NCBI GenBank assembly: GCA_964017065.1 | Contig: OZ024787.1 | Span: forward strand, 12,257,764 to 12,321,763 | Origin: Haliclona indistincta | Taxonomy: Eukaryota; Porifera; Demospongiae; Haplosclerida; Chalinidae | Direction of reading: 5' to 3' | DNA: 64,000 bases | In this document: in pieces, positions 26,745 to 38,896 of the stretch | Layout of the letters: the number at the start of each line of letters is the position of its first letter | Position numbering within the stretch: position 1 is the stretch's first letter | Made by a program: the position numbers and the translations under genes | Notes under the pieces: generated by a model | Databases searched by the model: none | What the model was told of the DNA's origin: nothing | The model's input: the letters and a program-made list of their open reading frames with translations, nothing else

Positions 26745-27175
26745 CCATCTGTAGAAAGAGAAAATTAAAAAAGATATCAAAGAGATGTATAGGGATGGTA
26801 GATTAGCAATGAAGAAATCTGCCACTGTCTCACAACGTAAACCAACAAGGAGAATGCATGGTAACACAATTGACTAGCTAATAGACCATGCATCCCTACA
26901 TCAATGGCTGCTTTATTGGCTATAGACTAGCAATGCTTGTGTTGACTGAGAGTCCACATTAAGTCTTCAATAGGGATGCAGGGATGTGGTAACAAGTTTG
27001 AGCAATCTCATTGCTACTTTAAAGACGGGGCAATGCCAGAGAACAGATCTAAGTGTCTTTGGACGTATAAAATTCACCAACAGGTGCATTTAGCTAATGC
27101 ATGCATTGTAGCCGCCATCTCGTTTTCTGCCCATCCCTCATACGCAGTCACTACCGTGACTGCCTAATAAAATTT
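26745..27175 (-). mobile_element. Degenerate family 1 foldback element, reversed
   Basis: Read on the minus strand from 27175 it starts with the family 1 terminal hairpin (TTAGGCAGTCACGGTAGTGACTG), then the GATGGCGGCTACAATG and TGAATTTTATACGTCCAAAGACAC blocks. It loses the middle of the element and ends in one arm of the long hairpin with CATCCCTACATCAATGGCTG. Many substitutions mark it as an old copy. Confidence 0.7.
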
Positions 27176-27705
27176 CACAGTAATACATTTGACATATCAA
27201 TACCGTATACAGTTCCTTTTGGTTTGCTTGGTCTTCTTTTGATTATAATCAATGTCACAGTCAGTACACTCACTGCTAGAATGGTGGCTACTATCATCAC
27301 TGCAATCACCACTGCTGCAATAGTGGCTATACTGACTGATGCCTGAACTGCTGCGTCCTCTAGAATGGGAGACAGGCTTGGTGCAGTTGTAGATGCAGAT
27401 GCTGTTCAAATTAAGGAAGTATCAAGCAATGTTATGAAAATGCATTCATTTTTAGTGCAGTCACTTGCCTCTAAAGGATGTTGTTCTACTCAATACAGCT
27501 TGATCGGTGCCTGGTAGATTTTCAATCGCTTTATTGGTATAGGTTATAGTAAAATTATTAGTTGCATAAAAATTGTTACTAGCTCAATGATTATTACGTA
27601 CCAGAATTTATTGAAGACACTGTAGTAGCAGAAAAATTGATTACTGTGATGTACAACGGAGTGTTTGTTGCAACAATACACAAGTCACGTAATTATTCAT
27701 TATTA

Positions 27706-28914
27706 TTAGGGAGGCACGGTAGTGCCTCCCTATGTAGGGTTGAACGAGAAAACAAGATGGCGGCTACATACAATGTATTAGCGTTCAAACGCTGATATTT
27801 CGCCTGGTGATGAATTTTATACGTCCAAAGACACTTAAATCTGCTATCTGGCGTTGCCCCATCTTACAGTAGCAAGGAGATTGCTCGAGATTGTTACTAA
27901 AGTGACGAACCTGGAAATGGTGAAAATCGACGTTCGTCATCTTCGTTTTCTTTCTTTCTTTCTTCCACTCGCCTAGCACCTTTACTCGAGCAGTGCCGAG
28001 ACCAAAACACCCACGAACAGTCGTGAAATTCTCCTGGCATGTGCCTTTTGAACTTAGTTTTTAGCGAAACGGCGATATAAATTCCGTGATTTCTCGATCG
28101 TGATCCAATGTCAGCTAAGTGTTAGACGCCATTAATGTGATTGCGCAATACGCACGTGACCAAGCTGTGGTTAGCGCACGTGACCAAGCACTAGCTTTAG
28201 TATCGCCACGCCGTATAGATCACGGAGAACACATACTTGTCTGGAGTCTTCGAAGAACGGTAAGCTAGCAAGCGCAGAATCACCATTCTGCCTTGCCAGA
28301 TAATTATAACCGCCGTAAACAAGTGTGGGCGGGGCTCGTATGCACTGGTATTCATGCATGCGTAGGCGAGCTGATATCTAAAGCTTTTTTTTATTTAGCT
28401 ACAAGTTTAAAATTGTTAATAATAAAGAAAAGCCATCAACAACAGGAAAACCAAACTAATGGTGGAAACAAAGACGGCACAGTAATTGCATGATAATGAA
28501 CTGCACTTCACTGATAAAGAAAAAAAGGACACAAACAAGAAAATTAAAAAGATTTCTATCGAAATCAAAAGGATGTAGGGTTGTGAAATCTACCACTGGT
28601 CAACAATGTAAACTAACAAGGAACAAGCATGGAATGATAACACGATTGACTTGCTAACAGACCATAGATCCCTACATCAGTGGCTGTACATAAGCTGTCA
28701 CAAGCTGAATGCACGTCAGGTGTCAGTCAACAGCAACAAGCTGAACTAGCTATAGCCAACTACAGCAGCCACTGATGTAGGGATCTATGGTCTGTTAGCA
28801 AGTCAATCGTGTTATCATTCCATGCTTGTTCCTTGTTAGTTTACATTGTTGACCAGTGGTAGATTTCACAACCCTACATCCTTTTGATTTCGATAGAAAT
28901 CTTTTTAATTTTCT
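27706..28914 (+). mobile_element. Foldback element family 1, copy C
   Basis: A full copy of about 1.2 kb in an intron of gene 5, ending 23 bp before the D2 exon. Its short 5' hairpin is GGGAGGCACGGTAGTGCCTCCC. Its long 3' hairpin has left arm 28539-28686 and right arm 28762-28914. Both arms carry the copy-specific change GATAACACG/CGTGTTATC. No transposase is encoded. Confidence 0.85.
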
Positions 28915-29568
28915 TTAATTATTATCAATGGTATACCTGTACTGATCTCCACAGTCACTAGTGGGTAGTCATACTGGCTGCCAGGTGTATCAAGAGTCGC
29001 AGTATTAAGTGGATAGCTGCCTTCTTCGTAGTTCACAGGACCATCACTTTCCTGATAGTACACAACTAATGCACTAAGCCTATGATATGGTTGGTACACT
29101 CCCAGTATATCTCCCTCCTGGAACTCCAGTGGAGGGTTAGGGGCGTACTTAACAATATTATAGTTACCACTAGTGGGAATATTGTTAGAAATACTACTAG
29201 ATTTTGCTTTAGTGTAGCTGGCTCCTCCAATTTTCTGCCATATCTGCAGCTCAGGCTTCCAAGAAACAAAGTCGTTCTTGCTAACTCCCACTATCCACTT
29301 GGTGATGAAGCCATTACAGGTGAAAGCGATATCTGGAAAGAGACTCTGTTGCCTGTCTTTTCTCGTCACATTATTTTTGTTGATATTCAGTGCACTTTCC
29401 CTTAGATGTGAACGATTGAGGAAATTACCAGTACAGCCAGATGATTCTGTATGCAATGATTATATTAAGTATTAGGGAGGCACGGTAGTGACTCCCTGTG
29501 TAGGGATGAACGAGAAAACAAGATGGCGGCTACATACAATGTATTAGCGTTCAAACGCTGATATTTCG

Positions 29569-30580
29569 TAGGGTCCGCAATGAAAAAATCGACTGTGACA
29601 GATTCAGCGGGATTCAGCAGCATGTAGCGGGATTCAGCGGGATTGCGTCTCAGCGTGTAAAGTGGGTTGACCCGAACATAGAACAGGTAAAGAGAGAAGC
29701 GGTCGGGGCTCCCGAGACTGCGAGAAAATACTCTTTGGGCTCGAGCGCCTTTGTACATTATGCTGCAGTAGCCTCGTCCCCAGGCCCCGCCTCCCAAAGC
29801 TGAGGAGAGGGCCTGGTACACATTGTATGCGCATGCGTTAATAATGTCCAAATAAGGCATGATTTTCACCGAATCTGTTGAATTTGCCAAATCATGCCAT
29901 TCATTGATCATGCCATATTTGGACATAATTAACGCATGCGCATACAATGTGTACCAGGCTCTATATCGAGAGCCTGGGGACGAGGCTATGTGCTGCAGCA
30001 ACCCTATTGCAGATTTAACTAAGTTAGGTGACAATATATCTGCACAGCAAATGTTATAAACTTTACATGCTTCCTTCCATCTGGCTCAAAAAATGTTTAA
30101 AATGTTTGAGCCAGATAGAAGGAAATGCATAAACGTCATAAAACTTGCTATGTAGATACATTGTCACCTAACTTAGTTAAATCTGCAATAGGGTTGCTGC
30201 AGCACAATGTACAAAGGCGCTCGAGCCCAAAGAGTATTTTTTCGCCGTTTCGGGAGCCCCGCCCCCTTTCAAATTACGACCTGGAAACAACACACGAAGG
30301 ACGCTGCGACGTCCAAGACCTCGGAATTCTTGAAAGTATGATTCTGAGCGTCTTTACGAACATCACTAAGCTTCGGCGTAGAATGTTATTCGAATAAAAA
30401 GCATTTTAATTGCGATTGGCTAGCTCTGCCCACGTTATTTAAGTCTTTTTGTTTTTCCTGCAAAAGGGAAGGACTTGGCGCTTCTCTCTTTACCTGTTCT
30501 ATGTTCGGGTCAACCCACTTTACACGCTGAGACGCAATCCCGCTGAATCTGTAACACTCGTTTTTTCATTGCGGACCCTA
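29569..30580. mobile_element. Nested hAT-like palindromic element
   Basis: The termini are TAGGGTCCGCAATGAAAAAA and its complement, extended into about 100 bp of inverted repeat covering an AGCGGGATTGCGTCTCAGCG block. The target ATATTTCG (7-8 bp) is repeated on both sides and occurs once in uninterrupted copies of the host. The interior near 30000-30190 is also palindromic. It carries a further element at 29769-29990. The hAT assignment rests on duplication length and terminal sequence only. Confidence 0.8.
29769..29990. mobile_element. 222-bp MITE inside the nested element
   Basis: It is flanked by TGCTGCAG at 29761-29768 and 29991-29998. The ends TAGCCTCGTCCCCAGGC form inverted repeats extending to GTACACATTGTATGCGCATGCG on both sides, so almost the whole element is a palindrome. 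The terminal motif links it to the 587-bp MITE in gene 1. Confidence 0.85.
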
Positions 30581-32392
30581 TATTTCGCCTGGTGATGAAT
30601 TTTATACGTCCATAGACACTTAGATCTGCTATCTGGCGTTGCCCCATCTTACAGTAGCAAGGAGATTACTCGAAATTGTTACTAAAGTGACGAACCTGGA
30701 AACGGTGAAAATCCACTTTCGTCATCTTCGTTTTCTTCTCTTCTTTCTTCAACTCGCCTAGCGCCTTTACGCGAGCAGTGCCGAGACCAAAACACCCACG
30801 AACAGTCGTGAAATTCTCCTGACATGTGCCTTTTGAACTTTGTTTTTAGCGTAACGGCGATATAAATTTAGCGATTTCTCGATCGTGATCCATTGTCAGC
30901 TTAGTGTTAGACGCCATTATTGTGATTGCGCAATACGCACGTGACCAAGCAGTGGCTAGCGCACATGACCAAGCAGCTAGAGTATCGCCGCGCTGTATGG
31001 ATCTATATCACGGAGAACACATTACCCGGCATTTGTCTGGAGTCTTTGAAGAACGGTAAGCTCGTTTAGGATCGCCATTCTGCGCTTGCCAGATAATTAT
31101 AACCGCCGTATAGGTCTACAAACAAGGGTGGGCGGGGCTCGTATGCAGCAATGCATGCATGCGTAGGCGACTAGGCAGAGCTGATGTGTCAATTTTAGCT
31201 ACAAGTTTAAGAAAAGCCATCAACAACAGCAATACTAAACTAATGGTGGAAACAAAGACTTCTCAGTGCATGCATGATATTGAACTGCACTTCACTGAAA
31301 AAGAAAAAAGGACACAAACAAGTAAATTAAAAAGATTTCTATCGAAATCAAAAGGATGTACATGTAGTGATGAAGAAATCTACCACTGGTTCACAATGTA
31401 AACCAACAAGGAACAAGCATGGAATGGTAACACGATTGACTTGCTAACAGACCATAGATCCCTACATCAGTGGCTGTACGTAAGACTATGATCAATATTT
31501 TGTCACAAACAGCTGAATTCAATTCAATTCAATGCATGTCAGGTGTCAGTCAACAGTAACTAGCTGAACTAGCTATAGTCAGGCAACAGCAGCCACTGAT
31601 GTAGGGATCTATGGTCTGTTAGCAAATCAATCGTGTTACCATTCCATGCTTGTTCCTTGTTGGTTTACATTGTGAACCAGTGCATGGTAGATTTCTTCAT
31701 CACTACATCCTTTTGATTTCGATAGAAATCTTTTTAATTTACTTGTGATAGAATGGTTTGAGGCATACCTGAAATTGGAGATATGAGAATTAGCTGGTTA
31801 TTGAAAGTTAATGAATTTGAGACAGTGATTGGAGAATTTGGATTCTTTTCTCTGATTCGATAAGTAGTTGATGTATTAGAATCGTAGTACACTCTCACTA
31901 TACTATCTTGTTGTCTTGGCTGGTACACTCCCAACACATCTCCACTATGGAATGATATGGGAGTGGTTAGGTTATACTGGAGCACTCCATCAGGACTGAA
32001 GTCTCCTCCATTCAGTTTGATATGTTCGCTGCCATTTCTGGTGTAAGTATTATCACCACTATTTCTCCAGATCTGTATCTCAGGATACTCGTCTCTCCCT
32101 CCACCAGTTCTGACAGCTGCCACTAAGAGAAGACCAGTCATGGTCCCACTGCAGGTGAACTTCTCTTCAGGAAGCAATCTGAACTCATCATCCAGACTAC
32201 CTCCAACACCTTTGCTTCCTCCAGAAATCATCTCTGCTCTTCTTTTTAGTAGATCTAGCTCCATAAATCCTCTTGTACAGCCATTAACAACTGAATGTAT
32301 TGTTAAAATAATAATCATCATGTCATTCGTGAATACTTACCATAGAAGCAGACAAGAAACGCACAGCACACAAACAGAGAGCTGAGCGCCAT

Positions 32393-32859
32393 TGCAGCTG
32401 AATGAGAAAATTTAAGTTTTGCTACCTTCACATGCAGCTTTGCAATAAATATAAAATTGGTGTGTGCACTGTTTTGTATTTCATTTTCTGTAACAAGTAG
32501 GAAACAGTGTCAATTTGCTGTTCACAATAATTTCAGTAACACTTGTAGGAAACAATAATCAGATGCTTTATGCATACCACAACAAAATCACTAACAACAT
32601 GAAAGTAGTAAATGATCATGAACACACGAGCATGATCCATGCATGTATAATGTCAACACAATTATGTTTTACTTGAATACTGAACATAATTATGAATAAA
32701 AATGAATAATGCTAATCTACTGATGAACCTGAAGGGAGTAGTAAAAAGGTTAAATCATACACAAACAGATCAATGATTATACCATTGACTTTGATTAATA
32801 CTGTTTTTCTACAGACAGTATAAACATTTGAAATTGAGTCTTGTGTGAATCACTCGGTG
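32393..32859. other. Spacer between genes 5 and 6
   Basis: No exon seen. The stretch is homologous to 40092-40554 and, in its left-hand part, to 8940-9279, so it is part of the duplicated unit and includes the upstream region of gene 5. Confidence 0.55.
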
Positions 32860-35753
32860 TCACATGTATTGTTGCTGTAGGTCAGAGTGCAGGTCAGATC
32901 CAGTCTCCAAAGGAGCTCCCAACATTGTGGATCGAGGGCTCTTGTCAGATATCCACTTCAGTAGTTGGTCGTCTGGTTGAGACAGTCCAGAGAATACAAT
33001 ACTGAACAATGGTCTTCCTGATGCCTCAGGGTGCCTGTAAATTGCTTGCTTAAGACTGTAACTGTCATCAATTATTGATTTCTCACCAGCAATCTATCAT
33101 GATCTGATACACTGCTCTGGGGCAGCCAGGAGGAGGAGGGAGTCGATATCCAGTATCAATGAGCCTAGCTACCTAAAGAAATACTGAAGGCTGATACCAA
33201 ATACTTTGTTGTATCTTTTACCTCAGGGTTTGTTTTGCCTTCAAATGGTTTGTGTCCCAAACTCCATATCTCATACATGAGTGCCCCAAAGCTCCATACA
33301 TCACTGGCTGTGGAGTACTTCTTGAAATGAACAGCCTACGTACAATAATTTTAGTTTCGAGGCTGTAAAATAATAAATTATTTTGATCACCTCAGGAGCT
33401 GTCCATTTGATAGGAATCTGTCCTCCTTGAGACACATAATAGTCACTATCAGACAGGTCTCTCGACATCCCAAAGTCTGCAATCTATAGAATTTTCTTGT
33501 GTAATGTATGCAATAATTATTATTAGTCTTATACCTTACACATGTTCTGGTCATCCACTAGGATGTTTCTGGCAGCAAGGTCTCTGTGTACGAAGCTCTT
33601 CTTGGACAGGTACTCCATACCTGAGGCAATCTGACGACAATACCCCAGCAACTCACTAGGTAGCGATGATGGAGCCAGCTCTCCTGGACTGATGATAATG
33701 ATAAATGCATGAAATTTATATTTTTAGTGTGACTCACGTTGGTCTGAGTGTGTGTAGATACTCTCTGAGGTCTCCATTCTTCACCAGCTCCAACACTATC
33801 ATTGTCTATCAAGAGGATCTCATAGTGCTATTAGACTGATAAACATGTCACTCACTGATTCTGCCACAGTGACCACTCCATGCAATGTGACAATGTTAGC
33901 ATGATGGAACTGGCCCATGATGGCTGCCTCCTGTAGAACTTGACCTTCTCCACATCAGATGCTTCGTTCTTTAGTGTCTTTATGGCAACATCCACAGGTC
34001 CATCAGGTGAGGTCCACACTCCTTTCTCCACCCATCCAAACTGTCCTGAACCAAGATGCTCACCAATCCTAATTCAACTTCGTATCATGTATTCATTGAT
34101 TCAGTAGAACTAGACTCACTTTATGTGTTGTCTCACAATCTCTCTGTATCTCTTATCAGCCAACTGCTCATAGATGGCCTCACAATCATTTGCTGGCTCC
34201 CAATAATGAACTGTTTCTTTAAAGAATGAATGGTTGAGTGTATCATATTCCTCTTCCTGTAATGATTTAATTTGTGTTTCGGCATTTTATTCACTGTACC
34301 TGAGTTATGGATGCATAGATGCTGTCACTTAAATCATAATTCCCTTCTGAATTAGTGAATTCTTTTCGCAGGGACTACATGTATGTACTCACAAATTAAA
34401 AATGCATCGTTTAATAAAACTATTTTAATTCACTGTTGTAAATTGATAAATTATTATTAAGATCAGTATAAATTATGTTTAAATTTTCTCACCTGTGTAG
34501 GTACAATAATTCCCCACTGATACATTGGCTGTGTCATGGTAACAGCCGCTTGGTCCTAAGGAGGAACAGAATTTAAACGCACGTTCATAGTGTATATTAA
34601 TTTTACGCATTGATTAGCTTGTAGTGTGTTCACTGGTATCTCATAGTTGTTAGCCTCCGCAGTATTGTACAGCTCCAGTATTGGATGCTGAGTGTTTAGG
34701 TCTATGTACATAATGACAGTTTCAACAGTGCCCACTAAATTAATGATTTACAGACAAATTAACATTGAAGGTTATTTTTGAAATGTGTAAAATTTATACA
34801 TATACACCAGTAGCTATATTCTGTGGATTTATTTTTTTACAAAAATTAATATGCAGATATAATTATAGGCTATCAACATAAAGGAATGGACCTAAATTAT
34901 GCCTACCTGAATATACAGTATTCTCGATGTCATTTTCACCATCATTGGTGTGAACCACAACAATTACTGATCTCTTTGCTCTTCTGAATATGAGTAGTAC
35001 CATTATTACAAGCCCAATAATTGCAGCTAACAAAGCAGCTATTATCACCACGCTCACTGCTGCTATAGTCACCGCACTGCCTTTAGTTGATGTTGTATTA
35101 GTTGGAAAGACTCCTGGCATTAATTGGTAATAAATCCTATGAAATGATGTACATGTGATAAAGCCCATTATACATGTATTTGTACATAACTATTAATTTG
35201 TATTGTCAGGAAGGCCTAAACTTGATGTCTAAAAAGTGATAAAATTCCCAATGTGTGTAATTATGCTGATGAATCCTTATGGAGATGATTATACATGTAA
35301 TATCTGGGTTTTCTAGCTCAGTTCAGTTTTGGCTTGCCTGCATATTGCTGTGTGTTTCACTGTTTATCTAATGTGTGTTTTGGTTAAATACATGCGATTA
35401 AGTAAACTGTCATAGTTCCTGTGCCTGAAAGTTTGTTTGTCATTAGCATGATGCATTGTATTATTCGGTATATTCGATGTTTTGAATAGTTAATAATCTC
35501 TACTTATTTTCAGCTTATTGCAGCCGCCGTCTTGGGCCCGGTATTAATTATTAATTTTATCCATGTCATTGCCTAGCGTCAATGACAATAATACATTACA
35601 TAAGGAGGTGTTTCAATGTGTTACTAACTTATTATGTATTATTGTAATCAAAGCTTCTGGCTTACCATGAGTGATCAGTGAAGTGGTCATAAGGGTTGAT
35701 AATGTGGCATCTGTGGTAAAATCAGTGAATAGTTGTTGTCTGTAGTATAATTT

Positions 35754-35821
35754 AAATTAGTGAAAATCTCACTTTCACTTTCTTGTATACAAGAAAGTGA
35801 AAGTGAGATTTTCACTAATTT
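35754..35821. repeat. Perfect 68-nt palindrome
   Basis: A gapless inverted repeat centred between 35787 and 35788 (core CTTGTATACAAG) with arms AAATTAGTGAAAATCTCACT onwards. Immediately to its right the motif TTTCACTAATTTCACAACTCC occurs in tandem. It lies in the stalk intron of gene 6, beside the TIR element, and could be a separate small foldback insertion. Confidence 0.9.
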
Positions 35822-35846
35822 CACAACTCCAATTTCACTAATTTCA

Positions 35847-36476
35847 CAACTCCAATCACTACTGTATCAACTACACCTATATAGGTGTAGTTAACCCTCG
35901 GCGCATGCGCGAGGGTTACGGTACTTGCTTTGTCATTCGTTCATTCATTCATTCATTCTGTCCAATGAGCTGCAGAGACCACCGCTCACTTCTGAAACTC
36001 GGTAAAGGTATGAACAGGCTTAGCATGACAATGGCTTGCAATCTGACTTGTGGATTTTGCTAAAGTGCTTTCGTTCTCGAGTTATGTATGGCTGACTCAC
36101 CTTGACGGCCGTCTTTGACCTCTCTGACGACAAAAGCGTCCATAGTTGACTACCTAGGTACTTGTAAATTCCATCTAAACTGTAGGACAGCTCTGGGGGT
36201 GCGTAGACATCTCAAGAAAAAGCGTATCAAAGCCAAGAGCAATGGCTACCTACTCGTGTTCACGGTCACGCCCACTTGACACACCTTGTCCTTGTGGTCA
36301 GCACTTTGCTGTCTTCTGTTTACCAGTACAGTTTCAATAGCAAACAGGTTGGCTGTAGCTGCAAAGCTCCTTTTGCAAACCATAACTAAGGAGCTAACTC
36401 TACAATGTTTGCAACGGTGCTCAAACGCCGAGGGTTTCGTGAAATCTGTTCATTGATACAGTAGTGATTGGAGTTG
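35847..36476. mobile_element. TIR element, 630 bp
   Basis: The 24-bp termini CAACTCCAATCACTACTGTATCAA (35847-35870) and the complement (36453-36476) are exact inverted repeats. Inside the left end are two short hairpins (CTACACCTATATAGGTGTAG and AACCCTCGGCGCATGCGCGAGGGTT) and a TCAT tract. No long frame is present. The target duplication is unclear. It lies in the intron between D2 and the TM exon of gene 6. Confidence 0.8.
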
Positions 36477-37044
36477 CTAAGTTTAGCACATAAAATAAAT
36501 GTTGATTATGGGAACTAATAATTTACCAGCACTGAACTCCACAGTCACTAGTGGGTAATCATAACCATTAGGGCTGCCAGTTAGATTCATAGTAGAAGAT
36601 TTTTACCATTAGCATAATTAGCAGGTCCATCACGATCTTGAGAGTACACAACTAATGCACTGTCGCTATGTTGTGGTTGGTACACTCCCAGTATGTCTCC
36701 CTCCTGGAACTCCAGTGGATGGTCAGGAGTGTACTCTACAATATTAACAGTAGATGTGCTGAAGGGAATTACGCTAAAGTTTGTTTTAGTGTAGCTGGTT
36801 CCTCCACTATTCCGCCATATTTGTAGTTCGGGTTGCAAAGACTCAGCATTGTCTGTAGTACCTCCCACTATCCACTTGGTGATGAAGCCATTACAGGTGA
36901 AGGTGATGCCTGGGAAGAGATACTGTTTTTTACTAATTTTCTTGACCATAATTATTAAGATTAATATTTAGTGCTCTTTTCCTTAGGGCAGAACGACTGA
37001 GGAAATCACCAGTACAGGATGAACCTGTAAAATTATCAATACAT

Positions 37045-38896
37045 TATCATTGCCGATCGGCAATGATATGTAGGGATGACCTCGAACTAAGATGGCGGCT
37101 ACTCATGTGTGAAAATGAGTTTTTGCACATATCTCTACTGTTATACATTTCTACTGCATTTTAACTATCTCTGAGGGAATCTGAAGTGCGAGCGCTTGTA
37201 GGAAGTCTATGAAAGTCACTGGGGACTGCTTGCTTGACGATGAAAATCAAGATGGCGAGTCTCAGAGAGCCGTTGCTAGATCTTCGCCGTTTTAGCGTTT
37301 CTCGAGAGTCCAGACACCTAGGATTGATCAGACGATTGTTCTGAGCATGAAAATACCTTTGGTGAAGCTGGCAGACGTTTCTAAAGTGGTAAACTGAAAT
37401 CGCCGCCCACGCGAATTGTTCATCTTCTTTCTTCTTTCTTCTTCTTTCTTCTTTCGGTAAGCCTAGCGCTGTCCTGAGTTAACGAATGACTACCAAACCT
37501 GCACCATCGCACGTGTATATATCTGGGGTAGTGCACTTACTTTTTAGATAGGCATCAAACACTACCAGAAGCGAGTAATCCTTGAAAAACATGGTTTTTG
37601 GGCCGTTTTGGACTGAAGACGCCATTAAATAATTAACCCTCTTTTCGCTCGTATCATTAACTCCGCCCACATCAGTTTTGCAGCCATCTCGATCGATACT
37701 GCGTTTTGTCTCTGCTCTGGACGCTTCAGCGCGCAAGCCAGAGGTATGAAATTTGTCTAGAGCAGTACTATACCCTAAGTAACACTGATCTGTTCTTTAA
37801 AGCTTCAGATGGCGGGTTAAAACTGACATACCCAGACGTGAACGATTCAGTTACCGCCGGGCAGCAACTGAGATTAGGCTACGCACAGTAAGGTTCCTAC
37901 ACCACGCAGCGTAAGTTGTAAAGGACTAGAAGCCTCTGTGAGTGTGATATTGACATCAGCAAGGTTCTACTAGGCGTGCTTCTACTATTAGGCTTGCAGC
38001 ATCATGAGTTGTCAGTATTAGTCTCTTCCTTCATCCATTACTGTACTCATGTTGTCAAATCATACCTGGACTTGATATTTTGCTATCTGCGTCCTTAACC
38101 TCTTTACTATTTTAAACCTTTCAATGAATGATTGGTAATATTAAACATTATTTTAAACTACACTCCTTACTCTCCAGACCCTGTGCACGTTCACATCTGC
38201 TAGACTAGTATCTGCTGCTCACAGAGTTGTCAAAATGAAATAACATCTATCATAGAATATAACTAATAAGTTCAAACTGATAGTGATCAAAAAAGTAACA
38301 GGAACAAGTAAAGTAAAAAAGCTTTAATAAAAAAACTGAAAAGTGTAGGGGTGACTCTTAAAAAAGGAAAGGAACAAGATGGGATGATGCTTGCAAAAGT
38401 AAAGGAACAAGATGGAATAATGCTAAGCTTGCAAATGTAAAAGTCCCAAGTATCCCTACATCAGCGGCTTGAAGGAGGACGCAGTCCGATGGAGTAATTG
38501 ACGGTTGTAAATAACTAGAGGTATATGTGTTTAGGAGGACGCAGTCCGATGAAGTAGTTGACAGTTGTAAATAACTAGAGGTATCTGTGTTTGGAGGACG
38601 CAGTCCGATGAAGTAATTGACGGTTGTAAATAACTAGAGGTATCTGTGTTTAGGAGGACGCAGTCCGATGAAGTAATCGACAATTGTAAAGGTATAGGAA
38701 GAGGATTCCGTATTTGTCAGTTGCGTCGCAGCAAGCCGCTGATGTAGGGATACTTGGGACTTTTACATTTGCAAGCTTAGCATTATTCCATCTTGTTCCT
38801 TTACTTTTGCAAGCATCATCCCATCTTGTTCCTTTCCTTTTTTAAGAGTCACCCCTACACTTTTCAGTTTTTTTATTAAAGCTTTTTTACTTTTGT
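37045..38896 (+). mobile_element. Foldback element family 2
   Basis: It begins with the 24-nt palindrome centred on GCCGATCGGC, then TAGGGATGACCTCGAACTAAGATGGCGGCTAC. It ends in a long hairpin with left arm 38310-38470 and right arm 38734-38895, and a minisatellite in the loop. The stem apex is ATCCCTACATCAGCGGCT, which family 1 also has with one change. An open frame at 37479-37736 has no recognised domain. It fills the D1-D2 intron of gene 6. Confidence 0.8.
38473..38692. repeat. 60-bp minisatellite in the loop of family 2
   Basis: Nearly four tandem copies of a 59-60 bp unit containing GGAGGACGCAGTCCGATG and GTAAATAACTAGAGGTAT. GGACGCAGTCC within each unit is itself a small inverted repeat. 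The units differ by a few bases; the last is truncated. Confidence 0.9.

Larger units (their letters stand above)
29472..31745 (+). mobile_element. Foldback element family 1, copy D, with nested insert
   Basis: The host element begins at 29472 with a slightly mutated hairpin and resumes after an insertion at 29569-30580. Its long terminal hairpin is 31321-31477 and 31586-31745. Removing the insert leaves about 1.25 kb, the usual family size. It occupies the D1-D2 intron of gene 5, ending 23 bp from D1. Confidence 0.85.
25500..32392 (-). pseudogene. Gene 5: receptor with sound ectodomain and ruined kinase
   Basis: Exons: signal 32341-32392 (MALSSLFVCC..), D1 31769-32290, D2 28937-29446, short stalk 27469-27528 (GC donor), TM 27204-27401 ending GTVYG. 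All are open and phase-compatible (52+522+510+60+198). Downstream only relics remain: juxtamembrane pieces near 26690-26750 and 26513-26600, N-lobe 25690-26040 with indels and a lost VAIK region, and part of the HRD exon at 25500-25570. Two full foldback elements lie in its introns (27706-28914 and 29472-31745), and a degraded one lies at 26745-27175. The kinase cannot function; a secreted or membrane-anchored ectodomain product is conceivable but unproven. Confidence 0.7.

Noticed and set aside
29465..30034. Minus-strand frame of about 189 codons
   Set aside because: It lies wholly inside nested palindromic transposons; inverted repeats create mirrored open frames on both strands.
31159..31401. 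Basic peptide [12 protein letters not shown] recurring in several places
   Set aside because: It is coded by the arm of the foldback hairpin, not by a gene; it recurs because the element recurs.
35666..35739. Possible Ser/Thr stalk exon of gene 6
   Set aside because: Its open frame (DFTTDATLSTLMTTSLI) is out of phase with D2; kept only as a possible relic.
37479..37736. Frame of 85 codons in foldback family 2
   Set aside because: No transposase or nuclease motif; not enough to call the element autonomous.
38473..38692. Regularly spaced repeat considered as a CRISPR array
   Set aside because: Units are contiguous 60-bp tandem repeats without unique spacers, inside a eukaryotic transposon loop.
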